DNA of 50,040 nt from JBAVQS01 sp049694275 (GTDB lineage Bacteria; Chloroflexota; Anaerolineae; UBA4142; SHND01). The position numbers and the translations under genes were made by a program. The DNA lies in NCBI GenBank assembly GCA_049694275.1, contig JBAVQS010000117.1:1-50040 (forward strand). Direction: 5' to 3'. The notes under the pieces were generated by a model. The model worked only from the letters and a program-made list of their open reading frames with translations, was not told the DNA's origin and ran no database searches. Positions 40,101 to 47,230 of this stretch are shown here, in pieces. The first letter of the stretch is position 1, and the number at the start of each line of letters is the position of its first letter.

Positions 40101-40753
40101 AGGGGTGAGGTCAGGCGATAGGTATCGCCGCCGACGATAATCTTCTCGCGCTCGGCAAACTGTGCGAACCGGGCGGCGAGGTTGACCGCATCGCCCATCA
40201 CATCATAGTCCCGATGTTGCTCTACGCCGATCTCGCCGGCGACGACGAGGCCCGTGTTGATGCCGATATGGAGGCCCAGTTCCAGGTGATGCGCGGCGTT
40301 AAAGGCCGCAAGCTCACGCATCATGTCGAGCGCGGCGCGCACCGCGCGCTCCGGATCATTTTCATGGGCATAGGGCGCGCCAAACAGCGCCATGATCTCA
40401 TCGCCCATGAACTTGTCCACGACCCCGCCATATTGATCGATGACCGGAACGAGGGTCTGGAAACAACTGTTGACGAGCGCGCTGACCGCTTCGGGGTCCA
40501 TCTGTTCCGACAGGGCTGTAAAACCGGAGAGGTCGGCGAACATGATGGTGACCGTCTTACGCTCGGCCTGCGCCGGCAGGGAGGGAGACTGGGCCGTCTC
40601 GGACGCGGCCTGCGCCGGCGGCTGAATCGTCTCGAGCGCAGCCCGCTTCTGCTGCAAGACGGCGACCGCGGCGTCCACCGCCGCATCGCCCAGCACGCTG
40701 CGCTGCGCCTCGATGGCGCCGATGATTTGTTCGAGCTGCTCCCGTTCGGTCAT
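37193..40753 (-). CDS. Adenylate cyclase-AAA ATPase-TPR regulatory protein
   Basis: This protein has 1186 residues. A short N-terminal coiled coil (1-60) leads to a class III cyclase domain (65-240): metal Asp74 (FADLSGFT) and Asp118 (KFMGDEIMALFG), base-selecting Lys114 and Asp184 (DYDVMGDAVN), transition-state Asn191 and Arg195. These residues predict a working adenylate rather than guanylate cyclase. An AAA_16/STAND ATPase follows (Walker A GEAGLGKS with Lys298; Walker B-like LVLLFEDLHWVD), then a winged region and a C-terminal array of about ten TPR-like helices. Such proteins are common in Chloroflexota and actinobacteria. The signal that releases the cyclase is unknown. It stands alone. 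Confidence 0.92.
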   Translation of the reverse strand: MTEREQLEQIIGAIEAQRSVLGDAAVDAAVAVLQQKRAALETIQPPAQAASETAQSPSLPAQAERKTVTIMFADLSGFTALSEQMDPEAVSALVNSCFQTLVPVIDQYGGVVDKFMGDEIMALFGAPYAHENDPERAVRAALDMMRELAAFNAAHHLELGLHIGINTGLVVAGEIGVEQHRDYDVMGDAVNLAARFAQFAEREKIIVGGDTYRLTSPLFDYEALDPIQLKGKAKPVQAYRVSGIKIEPGSLRGLEKQGLSSPLVGRQAEVAAFQQSLARLRTGQGGILSLTGEAGLGKSRLVAEVRKAFQVEDSAEGDAVLWLEGRTLSFAQGISYWPFQEIIRRYAGITEEDGEGVAWNKLQARVTALFPDQPAEVLPYLASLVALPVPAEYEARVKYLDGEGMGRQIFLTSRRLFERMAQERPLVLLFEDLHWVDQASAALVEHLLPLVESAPILLCLIARPDPGIAAARLRGVAAHTYPDRYTEIRLQPLSPAESNRLVHNLLAMDALPAAAQALILRKAEGNPFYVEEVIRTLIAMGAIVRDSATGRWAVMEAIDQVTIPDTLQGIIMARIDRMDEEVKQVLRMASVIGRSFLYSILCELARADRALDQHLTDLQQAELIREKSRVPELEYIFKHALTQEATYQSILMQRRRELHAQVGAGIERLFAGRLEGFYGILAYHYARAEVWDKAQEYLFKAGDQAGQLAADAEALANYQQALEAYARAFGDQWDPQARAVLDRKMGEAFYHRGEYTRASEYMVRALGYLGYQVPTSRWGVRVKIARQLILQGLFRMRLFRSPAPDKGPANANVDEAIHLANILAWIYVNTDQEQVLMLSLWMLNVAERLGSVKGIAQGSSGFGYICDLLGLRRIAGFYHQRAAAMAEASRHPAAIGLAYETLAIHEHLGGDWANAIAHYQRASQTYREMGDLYAWAVSVGSPASLWRLRGQSQEFLPQLREAVSVCRDAGDAQALGIALQCLAHMLVYTGPLDEAVATAQEAIDVYRSVPSDNPAEDTTGELGLGYIRQGRLDEAVAILEKSNHLLEERGVRGMPLTQPRDALAAVYLAKAEQASGAEKQAWLNKARRACRVAVKQGKVDRTGWLRALRLHARCEWLSGNERAARQEWRCGLAQAQRLEAPYEIGMMHLEMGEYTRTPGLLEQAEAILSKTGAHLDWEHARKLLAH

Positions 40754-40885
40754 ACTCTTTTCCTGATGCGAATCTGCCGGACCGACGTGGATTAAAAGGG
40801 GATCGAGAAACTGCGCTTATGATATACCCGCGCGAACCCACTGTCAACTGCCGCGCGAAAAAAAGAAAAACGGGCCAGGCGCGGT

Positions 40886-40914
40886 TTGACAAGCGCGACG
40901 ATTTGTGCTAAGCT
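40886..40914 (+). promoter_or_regulatory. Promoter of the lysW-argX-argG-argH operon
   Basis: TTGACA (40886-40891) and TAAGCT (40909-40914) are spaced 17 bases apart, with an extended TGC before the -10. The start near 40921 gives a leader of about 200 bases. The stretch 40754-40885 between the cyclase start and this promoter shows nothing else. Confidence 0.65.
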
Positions 40915-40970
40915 ATGGTCCGGTTGATACGGTTCATGGCTCACCTGGCTCTTCTTTGCACTCGCTCACG

Positions 40971-41093
40971 TAAGCCGGCCCGCCCGAATGGGGGCTGGCC
41001 TTGTTTGTTTGCCTGAGCCTTGTACTGGTACGCGTAGACGGTTCACACAAACCCGCCGGTCCTCGTTCCATCTTGACGAGGATCGGTTTTTTT
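40971..41093 (+). promoter_or_regulatory. Structured leader of lysW: GC-rich hairpin then terminator
   Basis: GCCGGCCC (40975-40982) can pair with GGGCTGGC (40994-41001, one G-T pair). An 11-bp terminator stem follows (41056-41066 with 41076-41086, loop TCCATCTTG) with TTTTTTT at 41087-41093. The terminator sits between the promoter and the lysW ribosome site, so the operon is likely controlled by attenuation. No known aptamer was recognised. Confidence 0.6.
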
Positions 41094-41122
41094 ATTTTCT
41101 AGTCGTTTGGAGGTTTCTGAAA

Positions 41123-41302
41123 ATGGTTAATCTGCAAGTTGCCGAATGCCCCGAATGCGCAGCGGAGCTCCCCCTCACCGGAGGGTTAATGAAGGGTGAG
41201 ATTCTCACCTGCCCCGACTGCGGCGCCGAGCTCGAAGTGACCGGCGTCCACCCGCTCGCGTTCTCGCTCGCCCCCCAGGTCGAAGAGGATTGGGGCGAAT
41301 AG
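41123..41302 (+). CDS. lysW: LysW-type amino-group carrier protein
   Basis: This protein has 59 residues. A zinc ribbon of CPEC (9-12) and CPDC (30-33) is followed by an acidic tail ending in EEDWGE. The C-terminal EDWGE motif is diagnostic of LysW, whose terminal Glu59 gamma-carboxyl is joined to the amino group of glutamate or alpha-aminoadipate to protect it during arginine or lysine synthesis. GGAGG (41109-41113) lies 9 bases before the ATG. It is first in the operon with the ligase, argG and argH; lysZ, lysY, lysJ and lysK homologues are not here. Too short to be noticed by many gene finders, but secure. Confidence 0.95.
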   Translation: MVNLQVAECPECAAELPLTGGLMKGEILTCPDCGAELEVTGVHPLAFSLAPQVEEDWGE

Positions 41303-41330
41303 AACGATTGCAGATTGCAGATTGGGAAAC

Positions 41331-41476
41331 TCAGTAGATCACGAAATCGCTTGTCATTCTGAACGCAGTGAAGAATCTCAGTTTGCGTCAGCGAGATTCC
41401 TCGGCAAAAAACGCCTCGGAATGACATTTCGTGATGTACTGAAACTGGTGAAATCTGAAATCTGAAATCTGAAATC
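41331..41476. repeat. MITE-like palindrome, copy 1, with GAAATCT tandem repeats
   Basis: The outer arms (41331-41347 and 41426-41442) are inverted repeats with one mismatch in 17. Inner arms GTCATTC/GAATGAC and GAATCTC/GAGATTC continue the pairing towards a centre near 41385. Just right of it GAAATCT is repeated almost four times (41450-41476), ending 3 bases before the argX/lysX ATG. A second copy lies at 43681-43875. The arms contain the widespread word TGTCATTCTGAACG. Confidence 0.88.
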
Positions 41477-41479
41477 AAG

Positions 41480-42382
41480 ATGAAGGTCGGCCTTCTCTAT
41501 TCACGCGTGCGATTCGAAGAAAAACTCATCATCCAGGCGCTTCAAGAGCGCGGGGTAGAGCACGAGTTGATTGACGACCGCGAGGTCGTCTTTAACCTGA
41601 CGCCCCACGTGTCCGGCGCGCCGTCCGGCGGCGTCCCGCTCGAAACTGCGCGCTGGCTCCAGCCCGACAGCTTTGGGTTCGACATCGTGCTGGACCGGGC
41701 CATGGAATTTACACGCGGCCTGTACGCTCTGCAGATCCTGAATTCGTGGGGCGTCCGCACGGTCAATTCCTCAGCCGTGGTCGCGCTCTGCGGCGACAAG
41801 CTCTTGACGACCGCGGCGCTCGCCCGCGCCAATATCCCCTCGCCGCGGACGGAAATTGCCTTTACGCCGGAATCGGCGCTGGAGGCCATTGAAGCCCTCG
41901 GCTATCCGGTCGTCCTCAAACCGGTCATCGGTTCCTGGGGGCGCCTGGTGGCCAAGCTCAACGACCGCGAGGCCGCTGAGGCCCTACTCGAGCACAAATC
42001 GGTGCTCGGTCATTTTCTCCACGAAATCTTTTACATCCAGGAATACATCGACAAGCCGGGACGCGATATTCGCGCCGTGGTCATCGGCGACGAAATCGTC
42101 GCCGCCATCTATCGCGCCTCGGAGCACTGGGTCACCAACACCGCCCGCGGCGCAACGGCGACCCCCTGCCCGGTCGACGCCGACCTGGAAAAAATCGTGC
42201 GCGATGCGGCGCGCGCCGTCGGCGGCGGGGTCCTCGCGGTGGATGTCATCGAAGACCCCCAGCGCGGGTATCTCGTCAACGAGATCAATCCAACGCCCGA
42301 GTTTCGCGGCGCCGAAAGCGCCACCCACGCCAATATCCCGAACAAGATCGTCGATTACGTTCTGCACATGGCGCACCGCTGA
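41480..42382 (+). CDS. LysW-glutamate/aminoadipate ligase (ArgX/LysX)
   Basis: This protein has 300 residues. An ATP-grasp ligase joins the amino group of its substrate to the C-terminal Glu of LysW. Motifs: DREVVFNL near the N-terminus, NSSAVVALCGDKLLT, GYPVVLKPVIGSWGRLV (phosphate loop), GRDIRAVVIGDEIVAAIYR, NTARGATATPC, and the C-terminal EINPTPEFRG. Thermus LysX, as I remember it, has NHTMEFKN at the last site; the different residues here and the argG-argH context favour ArgX (glutamate) over LysX. Both uses remain possible since some enzymes are bifunctional. No ribosome site precedes the ATG because the GAAATCT repeats take its place. Confidence 0.92.
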   Translation: MKVGLLYSRVRFEEKLIIQALQERGVEHELIDDREVVFNLTPHVSGAPSGGVPLETARWLQPDSFGFDIVLDRAMEFTRGLYALQILNSWGVRTVNSSAVVALCGDKLLTTAALARANIPSPRTEIAFTPESALEAIEALGYPVVLKPVIGSWGRLVAKLNDREAAEALLEHKSVLGHFLHEIFYIQEYIDKPGRDIRAVVIGDEIVAAIYRASEHWVTNTARGATATPCPVDADLEKIVRDAARAVGGGVLAVDVIEDPQRGYLVNEINPTPEFRGAESATHANIPNKIVDYVLHMAHR

Positions 42383-42441
42383 GCCCGCGCGCCGGGGCGA
42401 ACGCGTCCATCCATTTCAAACCACCCAAGGAGCCAGTCCTC

Positions 42442-43674
42442 ATGAAACAGCCCGTTAAAAAAGTGGTCCTCGCCTATTCCGGCGGCCTCGACACCTCGGT
42501 GATTGTCCCCTGGCTGATCGAGAACTATCACTGTGAAATCATCACCTATACGGCCGACATCGGCCAGGGGGATGACATGCGCGAGGTCGAAGCCAAGGCG
42601 CTCAGCAGCGGCGCCTCCAAGGCAATTGTCGAAGTCCTCAAGCACGAGTTTGTCAGCGACTATATCTTTCCCACCCTGCGCGCCGGCGCCGTCTATGAAG
42701 GCAAATACCTCCTCGGCACCTCGTTCGCCCGGCCACTCATCGCCAAGCACATGGTACAGGTCGCTATGGCGGAAGGGGCCGACGCGGTCGCGCACGGCTG
42801 CACCGGCAAGGGAAATGATCAGGTCCGCTTTGAACTGACCGTCAAGGCGTTCAATCCCAAGCTGCACATCATCGCCCCCTGGCGCGAATGGGACATCAAG
42901 GGCCGCGACGATGCGCTGGCCTATGCCCAGGCGCATAACGTGTCGGTCTCGCAGACGGCCAAAAAGATCTATTCGCGGGACGGCAACCTCTGGCACCTTT
43001 CACATGAAGGGGGCGAGCTCGAAGACCCGTGGCAGGAACCGAATGAAGAGATGTTCCAGCTCTCGGTCTCTCCCGAAAAGGCGCCCGACCAGGCAACCTA
43101 CATCGAGATCGGGTTTGAAAAGGGGACGCCGCGCAAGCTGAACGGCGAGGTGCTTGACCCCGTTACCCTCCTCGTGCGCCTGAATGAGATTGGCGCCGCC
43201 AACGGCATCGGCCGCATCGACCTGGTCGAGAACCGACTTGTCGGCATGAAATCGCGCGGCGCGTACGAGACGCCCGGCGGCACCCTCCTCTATGCGGCGC
43301 ACCGCGAGCTGGAGCATATCTGCCTCGACCGCGAGACTCTGCACTATAAAGACCTCGTCGCGCAAAAATACGCCGAGCTCGTCTATTACGGGCTGTGGTT
43401 TACACCGCTCAAGGAGGCGCTCGACTCCTTTGTGGACAAGACCCAGGAACGCGTGACCGGCGACGTCAAGCTCAAGCTCTACAAGGGCAACATCATCACC
43501 GCCGGCCGCCGCTCGCCCTATTCGCTCTATCGCGAAGACGTGGCGACCTTTATGCACGACGAGGTGTTCAACCAGGCGGACGCCGAGGGGTTCATCAATC
43601 TCTTTGGCCTCCCGCTGTCGGTCCGCGCCATGGTCGATCAGGGGCTCATGGGCAAGCTGGAATTCGGCGACTAG
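42442..43674 (+). CDS. argG: Argininosuccinate synthase
   Basis: This protein has 410 residues. It condenses citrulline with aspartate using ATP. Signatures: AYSGGLDTSVIV (pyrophosphatase loop, residues 11-22), ADIGQGDD, GCTGKGNDQVRFE and the tetramer region EDPWQEPNEEMFQLSVSPE, given as EDPWQEPNEEMF. AAGGAG lies 9 bases before the ATG. It is third in the LysW operon, 59 bases after the ligase. A MITE-like palindrome separates it from argH. Confidence 0.97.
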   Translation: MKQPVKKVVLAYSGGLDTSVIVPWLIENYHCEIITYTADIGQGDDMREVEAKALSSGASKAIVEVLKHEFVSDYIFPTLRAGAVYEGKYLLGTSFARPLIAKHMVQVAMAEGADAVAHGCTGKGNDQVRFELTVKAFNPKLHIIAPWREWDIKGRDDALAYAQAHNVSVSQTAKKIYSRDGNLWHLSHEGGELEDPWQEPNEEMFQLSVSPEKAPDQATYIEIGFEKGTPRKLNGEVLDPVTLLVRLNEIGAANGIGRIDLVENRLVGMKSRGAYETPGGTLLYAAHRELEHICLDRETLHYKDLVAQKYAELVYYGLWFTPLKEALDSFVDKTQERVTGDVKLKLYKGNIITAGRRSPYSLYREDVATFMHDEVFNQADAEGFINLFGLPLSVRAMVDQGLMGKLEFGD

Positions 43675-43680
43675 CTCTCT

Positions 43681-43875
43681 GATTTCAGATTTCGGATTGG
43701 GACCGAAGGGAATCTCAGTACATCACGAAATCGCTTGTCATTCTGAACGGAGTGAAGAATCTCGGTTTGCGCTAGCGAGATTTTCCCCAAAGGGGACCTA
43801 TGGGCTCGGCAAAAAACGCCTCGAAATGACATTTCGTGAAGTATTGAATCTGAAATCTGAAATCTACAATCTGAA
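43681..43875. repeat. MITE-like palindrome, copy 2, between argG and argH
   Basis: The outer arms (43715-43731 and 43831-43847) correspond to those of copy 1. Flanks are also inverted: GATTTCAGATTTC at 43681-43693 and GAAATCTGAAATC-type words at 43854-43878. An extra stretch (TTTTCCCCAAAGGGGACCTA, near 43784-43803) is absent from copy 1. The right flank ends exactly at the argH ATG. Confidence 0.87.
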
Positions 43876-43878
43876 ATC

Positions 43879-45252
43879 ATGTTGTGGGGTTCACGCTTTG
43901 ACCAACCACCGGACGAGCTGTTCGCCCGGTTCAACAACTCGTTCCACTTCGACTGGCGGCTCTATGACGCGGACATTCGCGGCAGCATCGCCTATGCGCA
44001 CGCGATCGAACGGGTCGGGCTCCTCTCGGCAGAAGAAGCCGCCGCCCTGGAGCAGGGGCTGGAACAGGTCCGCGACGAGTTTGCGCGCGGGGCATTCGCC
44101 GCCCAGCCGGATGACGAGGACATTCATACGGCGGTGGAGCGCCGGCTGTACGAGTTGACCGGCGCGCCGGCGCACAAACTGCACACCGGGCGCTCGCGCA
44201 ACGACCAGGTCGCTACCGACACTCGGCTCTATGTCATGGACACGCTGCAACAGGTTGACGAACAGGTGCGCGCCGTTCAGTCGGCGCTGGTCGAACAGGC
44301 CGGCGTGCACCTCGATATCCTCCTGCCCGGCTATACCCACGTCCGCCGCGCCCAGCCGATTCTCTTCAGCCACTATCTCCTCTCGTTCTTTTGGATGCTC
44401 CAGCGTGATCGCGAGCGCATCGCGGGAACGCGACAGCGCGCCGCCGTGCTCCCGCTCGGGGCCGGAGCACTCGCCGGGAATGCGTTCAATATCGACCGGG
44501 GCTTGCTCGCGCGAGAGTTGGGGTTTGACCGCGTGAGCGAGAACAGCCTCGACGCGGTGAGTGATCGGGATTTCATCGTGGAATTCCTGTTCGACGCCGC
44601 GCTCCTCCAAGTCCACTTGAGCCGGCTGGCCGAAGACCTGATCCTCTACTCTAGTCCCGAGTTCGGCTTTATCCAGATCGCGGATGCGTATGCGACCGGG
44701 TCGAGCCTCATGCCGCAGAAAAAGAATCCCGACTCGCTGGAACTGGTCCGGGGCAAGACGGGCCGCCTAGTGGGGAACCTGAACACCCTGCTGGTCACAC
44801 TCAAGGGGCTCCCCTCTACCTACGACAAGGACCTGCAGGAGGATAAAGAGCCGCTGTTTGACACGCTCGATACCCTCGCCCTCGTCCTCCCCGTTGTCGC
44901 CGGAGTAATTCGGACACTGACCGTCTATCCGGACCGAATGCGCGCGGCGCTCGACGATTCAATGCTCGCCACCGACCTGGCCGATTATCTCGTCCGGCGG
45001 GGCGTCCCGTTCCGCGAGGCACACGGCATCGCCGGCAAGCTGGTCAAGTACGCCGAAGCGAACAAGCTCACCCTCTCCCGGCTCTCCCCCGCCGATTACG
45101 CCGCTGTCTCCAACCGATTCGGTGAGGATGTACTAGAATCGTTGGATTTCGAGCGCTCGGTTCGCTCCCGCGACCTCCCCGGCGGCACCGGCCCGAACGC
45201 CGTGCGCGCACAACTGGCCCAGGCGAAAGCCTTGCTCGCAGAGGGCAAATGA
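43879..45252 (+). CDS. argH: Argininosuccinate lyase
   Basis: This protein has 457 residues. It splits argininosuccinate into arginine and fumarate. The fumarase-superfamily signature GSSLMPQKKNPD carries the catalytic Ser region; TGRSRNDQVATD and LPGYTHVRRAQPI are the other conserved blocks, and KLHTGRS precedes the active-site loop. The N-terminus MLWGSRF is normal. No ribosome site: the ATG follows directly on the repeat copy. It is the last gene of the lysW operon and converges on hemH. Confidence 0.97.
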   Translation: MLWGSRFDQPPDELFARFNNSFHFDWRLYDADIRGSIAYAHAIERVGLLSAEEAAALEQGLEQVRDEFARGAFAAQPDDEDIHTAVERRLYELTGAPAHKLHTGRSRNDQVATDTRLYVMDTLQQVDEQVRAVQSALVEQAGVHLDILLPGYTHVRRAQPILFSHYLLSFFWMLQRDRERIAGTRQRAAVLPLGAGALAGNAFNIDRGLLARELGFDRVSENSLDAVSDRDFIVEFLFDAALLQVHLSRLAEDLILYSSPEFGFIQIADAYATGSSLMPQKKNPDSLELVRGKTGRLVGNLNTLLVTLKGLPSTYDKDLQEDKEPLFDTLDTLALVLPVVAGVIRTLTVYPDRMRAALDDSMLATDLADYLVRRGVPFREAHGIAGKLVKYAEANKLTLSRLSPADYAAVSNRFGEDVLESLDFERSVRSRDLPGGTGPNAVRAQLAQAKALLAEGK

Positions 45253-45270
45253 GAGTAGCCAGTATACAAT

Positions 45271-45299
45271 CTTTGCGTTCTTGGCGCTCTTCGCGGTGA
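45271..45299 (+). repeat. Half of the 35171-35240 palindrome family
   Basis: CTTTGCGTTCTTGG followed by CGCTCTTCGCGGTGA closely matches the right arm of the palindrome between glcE and glcF. It fills most of the gap between argH and the convergent hemH. No left arm is present. Confidence 0.5.
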
Positions 45300-45303
45300 G
45301 GGT

Positions 45304-46212
45304 TTATGGGACTGATTGATGTACGATAGAGCTCAGCGCCGCAATCAACAGCGGGCAGGCATTCGGCGAGGGGATGCGGCGCAGCTCTAGCCCCAGCGCT
45401 CGCGCCCGTTCGGCGCACTCGACGTCGATATCGTAGAGGACCTCCAGATGGTCCGCCAGGAAACCGACCGGCGCGATCAACACCCGCTTTTTCCCCTCGG
45501 CCGCCACCTGGTCGAGCATCGCCAGAATATCCGGGCCCAGCCACTTTTCCCCCGTTCGGCCCGCGCTCTGGTAGGCAAAACGCCACTGCGCGCGGGGCAG
45601 CCCCGCCAGCGCGGCCACCCCCTCGCAGGTCTCGATCAATTCTTGCGGGTAGGGATCGTTCGACTGCAAGATGCGCTCGGGCAGGCTGTGCGCTGAGAAA
45701 ATCACCTGGATATCGTCCCAGCCCTCAATGCCAAATTCCTTGCGCGCCGCCTCCATATTCTCTGCCACCGCTTTTAGAAACACGGGGTGGTCATTCCAAC
45801 TCTCGACGAACATAAATTCGATCTGCTGGTTTCCCTTTTGGACTGCGTCGCGCACGCGCTGGATATAGCCGTCGATGCTGAACCGCGAATAGTGCGGCGC
45901 GAGGGCAATAGCAATCGCTCGATGGATTCCATCCCGCGCGATCTCTTCAACTGCCTGCGCGATATAAGGATGCCAGTGCTTCATCCCGATATAGACGCGG
46001 TATTCGTCGCCCAGCTCGGCCTGGAGCGCATCCGCCTGGGCGCGGGTGATGTCAAGCAACGGCGTGCGCCCGCCGATGCGCTGGTAGCGCGCCGTCAGCT
46101 CGCGCAGGTTTTCGGGCGTCGGCTTACGCCCACCACGAATATCCGTGTAATAGGGCTCGATCTCGTCGAGCGCGTTCGGCGTCCCATACGCCATCAATAA
46201 TACGGCAATCAT
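45304..46212 (-). CDS. hemH: Ferrochelatase (protoporphyrin or coproporphyrin type)
   Basis: This protein has 302 residues. It inserts ferrous iron into a porphyrin. Family blocks: LLMAYGTPNALDEI, RYQRIGGRTPLLDIT, the catalytic His in IFSAHSLPERI, and the second acidic/His site GFLADHLEVLYDID. The length and the lack of a C-terminal membrane anchor or Cys-cluster extension are those of short Gram-positive-type enzymes, which act on coproporphyrin III (CpfC). Protoporphyrin use cannot be excluded. Its ATG overlaps the hemE stop (46209-46212), so the two are coupled. Last gene of the heme operon. Confidence 0.95.
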   Translation of the reverse strand: MIAVLLMAYGTPNALDEIEPYYTDIRGGRKPTPENLRELTARYQRIGGRTPLLDITRAQADALQAELGDEYRVYIGMKHWHPYIAQAVEEIARDGIHRAIAIALAPHYSRFSIDGYIQRVRDAVQKGNQQIEFMFVESWNDHPVFLKAVAENMEAARKEFGIEGWDDIQVIFSAHSLPERILQSNDPYPQELIETCEGVAALAGLPRAQWRFAYQSAGRTGEKWLGPDILAMLDQVAAEGKKRVLIAPVGFLADHLEVLYDIDVECAERARALGLELRRIPSPNACPLLIAALSSIVHQSVP

Positions 46213-47228
46213 CGGTAATTATGTACGACCTCTATCAAACGGTCCACGTTCTCCAGTGGCGTGCCGGGGAGGATGCCGTGGCCGAGATTAAAGATGTGCC
46301 CCACATGCCCGCGCGCCTCGTCCAGCACCGCCCGCGCCTGCGTCTCGACGATATCGGGCGCGGTAAGCATGATCACCGGGTCGAGGTTGCCCTGCAGCGC
46401 GACCTCCCCGAGCCGCTGCCACCCCTGGCTCAACGGCGCCCGCCAGTCGAGCCCGATGACATCGCCGCCCGCCTGCTTCATCAATTCCAACAGGGTCGCG
46501 GTCCCGGTGCCAAAGTGAATGCAGGGCACGCCCGCGCCCGCCAGCTTGTCAAAAACCCGCTTGGAATAGGGGAGCACAAAATCGACATAGTCACGCGGCG
46601 AGAGCGCGCCGACCCAGCTATCGAACAACTGGACCGCCTGCACGCCGGCCTCGATCTGGGCGAGCAGGTAGGCGGCGATCGAATCGGCCAGCTTGCTCAT
46701 CAACAGGCGCCACGTCTCGGGGTCGCAGTGCATCATGCACTTGGCCTTGTAGAGGTCACGTGACCCCTTGCCCTCGATGACATAGCTTGCCAGCGTAAAG
46801 GGCGCGCCGGCAAACCCGATCAGGGGCAGCTTGCCCTCCAGCTCTTGACGCAGCAGGCGAATCGCTTCGAGGACATAGGGCACGCCCTCTTCCGGGTCCA
46901 GCACACGCACCGCCTCGGCGTTGGGAAGATCGACGACCGGGTTGGCGACCAGCGGCCCCTGCGACTCGCGAATATCAAATTCGATCCCCATACCGCGCAG
47001 GATAATCATAATGTCGGAAAAGAGAATCGCCGCGTCGAGGTCAAAGCGCTTGATCGGCTGGAGAGTCACCTCTACCGCCAGCTCCGGGGTGCGGCACAAC
47101 GTCAAAATGTCGTACCGCTCGCGCAGGGCGCGGTATTCCGCCATATAGCGCCCCGCCTGCCGCATCAGCCAGATGGGCGTCCGGTCCACCGGCTCGCGCC
47201 GGCATGCCTTCAAGAATCGATCGTTCAT
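46209..47228 (-). CDS. hemE: Uroporphyrinogen decarboxylase
   Basis: This protein has 339 residues. It removes four acetate carboxyls from uroporphyrinogen III, giving coproporphyrinogen III. Signature PIWLMRQAGRYMAEYR near the N-terminus, LFSDIMIILRGMG with the catalytic Asp, and GFAGAPFTLASYVIEG. A His near the end (LGHGILPGTPLENV) is part of the active site. It begins 2 bases after the stop of the radical SAM gene and overlaps hemH by 4 bases, so it is tightly embedded in the operon. Confidence 0.97.
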   Translation of the reverse strand: MNDRFLKACRREPVDRTPIWLMRQAGRYMAEYRALRERYDILTLCRTPELAVEVTLQPIKRFDLDAAILFSDIMIILRGMGIEFDIRESQGPLVANPVVDLPNAEAVRVLDPEEGVPYVLEAIRLLRQELEGKLPLIGFAGAPFTLASYVIEGKGSRDLYKAKCMMHCDPETWRLLMSKLADSIAAYLLAQIEAGVQAVQLFDSWVGALSPRDYVDFVLPYSKRVFDKLAGAGVPCIHFGTGTATLLELMKQAGGDVIGLDWRAPLSQGWQRLGEVALQGNLDPVIMLTAPDIVETQARAVLDEARGHVGHIFNLGHGILPGTPLENVDRLIEVVHNYR

Positions 47229-47230
47229 GG

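Noticed and set aside
40921..41055. Possible tRNA or T-box in the lysW leader
   Set aside because: No cloverleaf, CCA or T-box core sequence found; stems are only hairpin and terminator.
41450..41476. Possible CRISPR or iteron origin from the GAAATCT repeats
   Set aside because: Only four 7-base units attached to a palindrome; no initiator gene or spacer structure.
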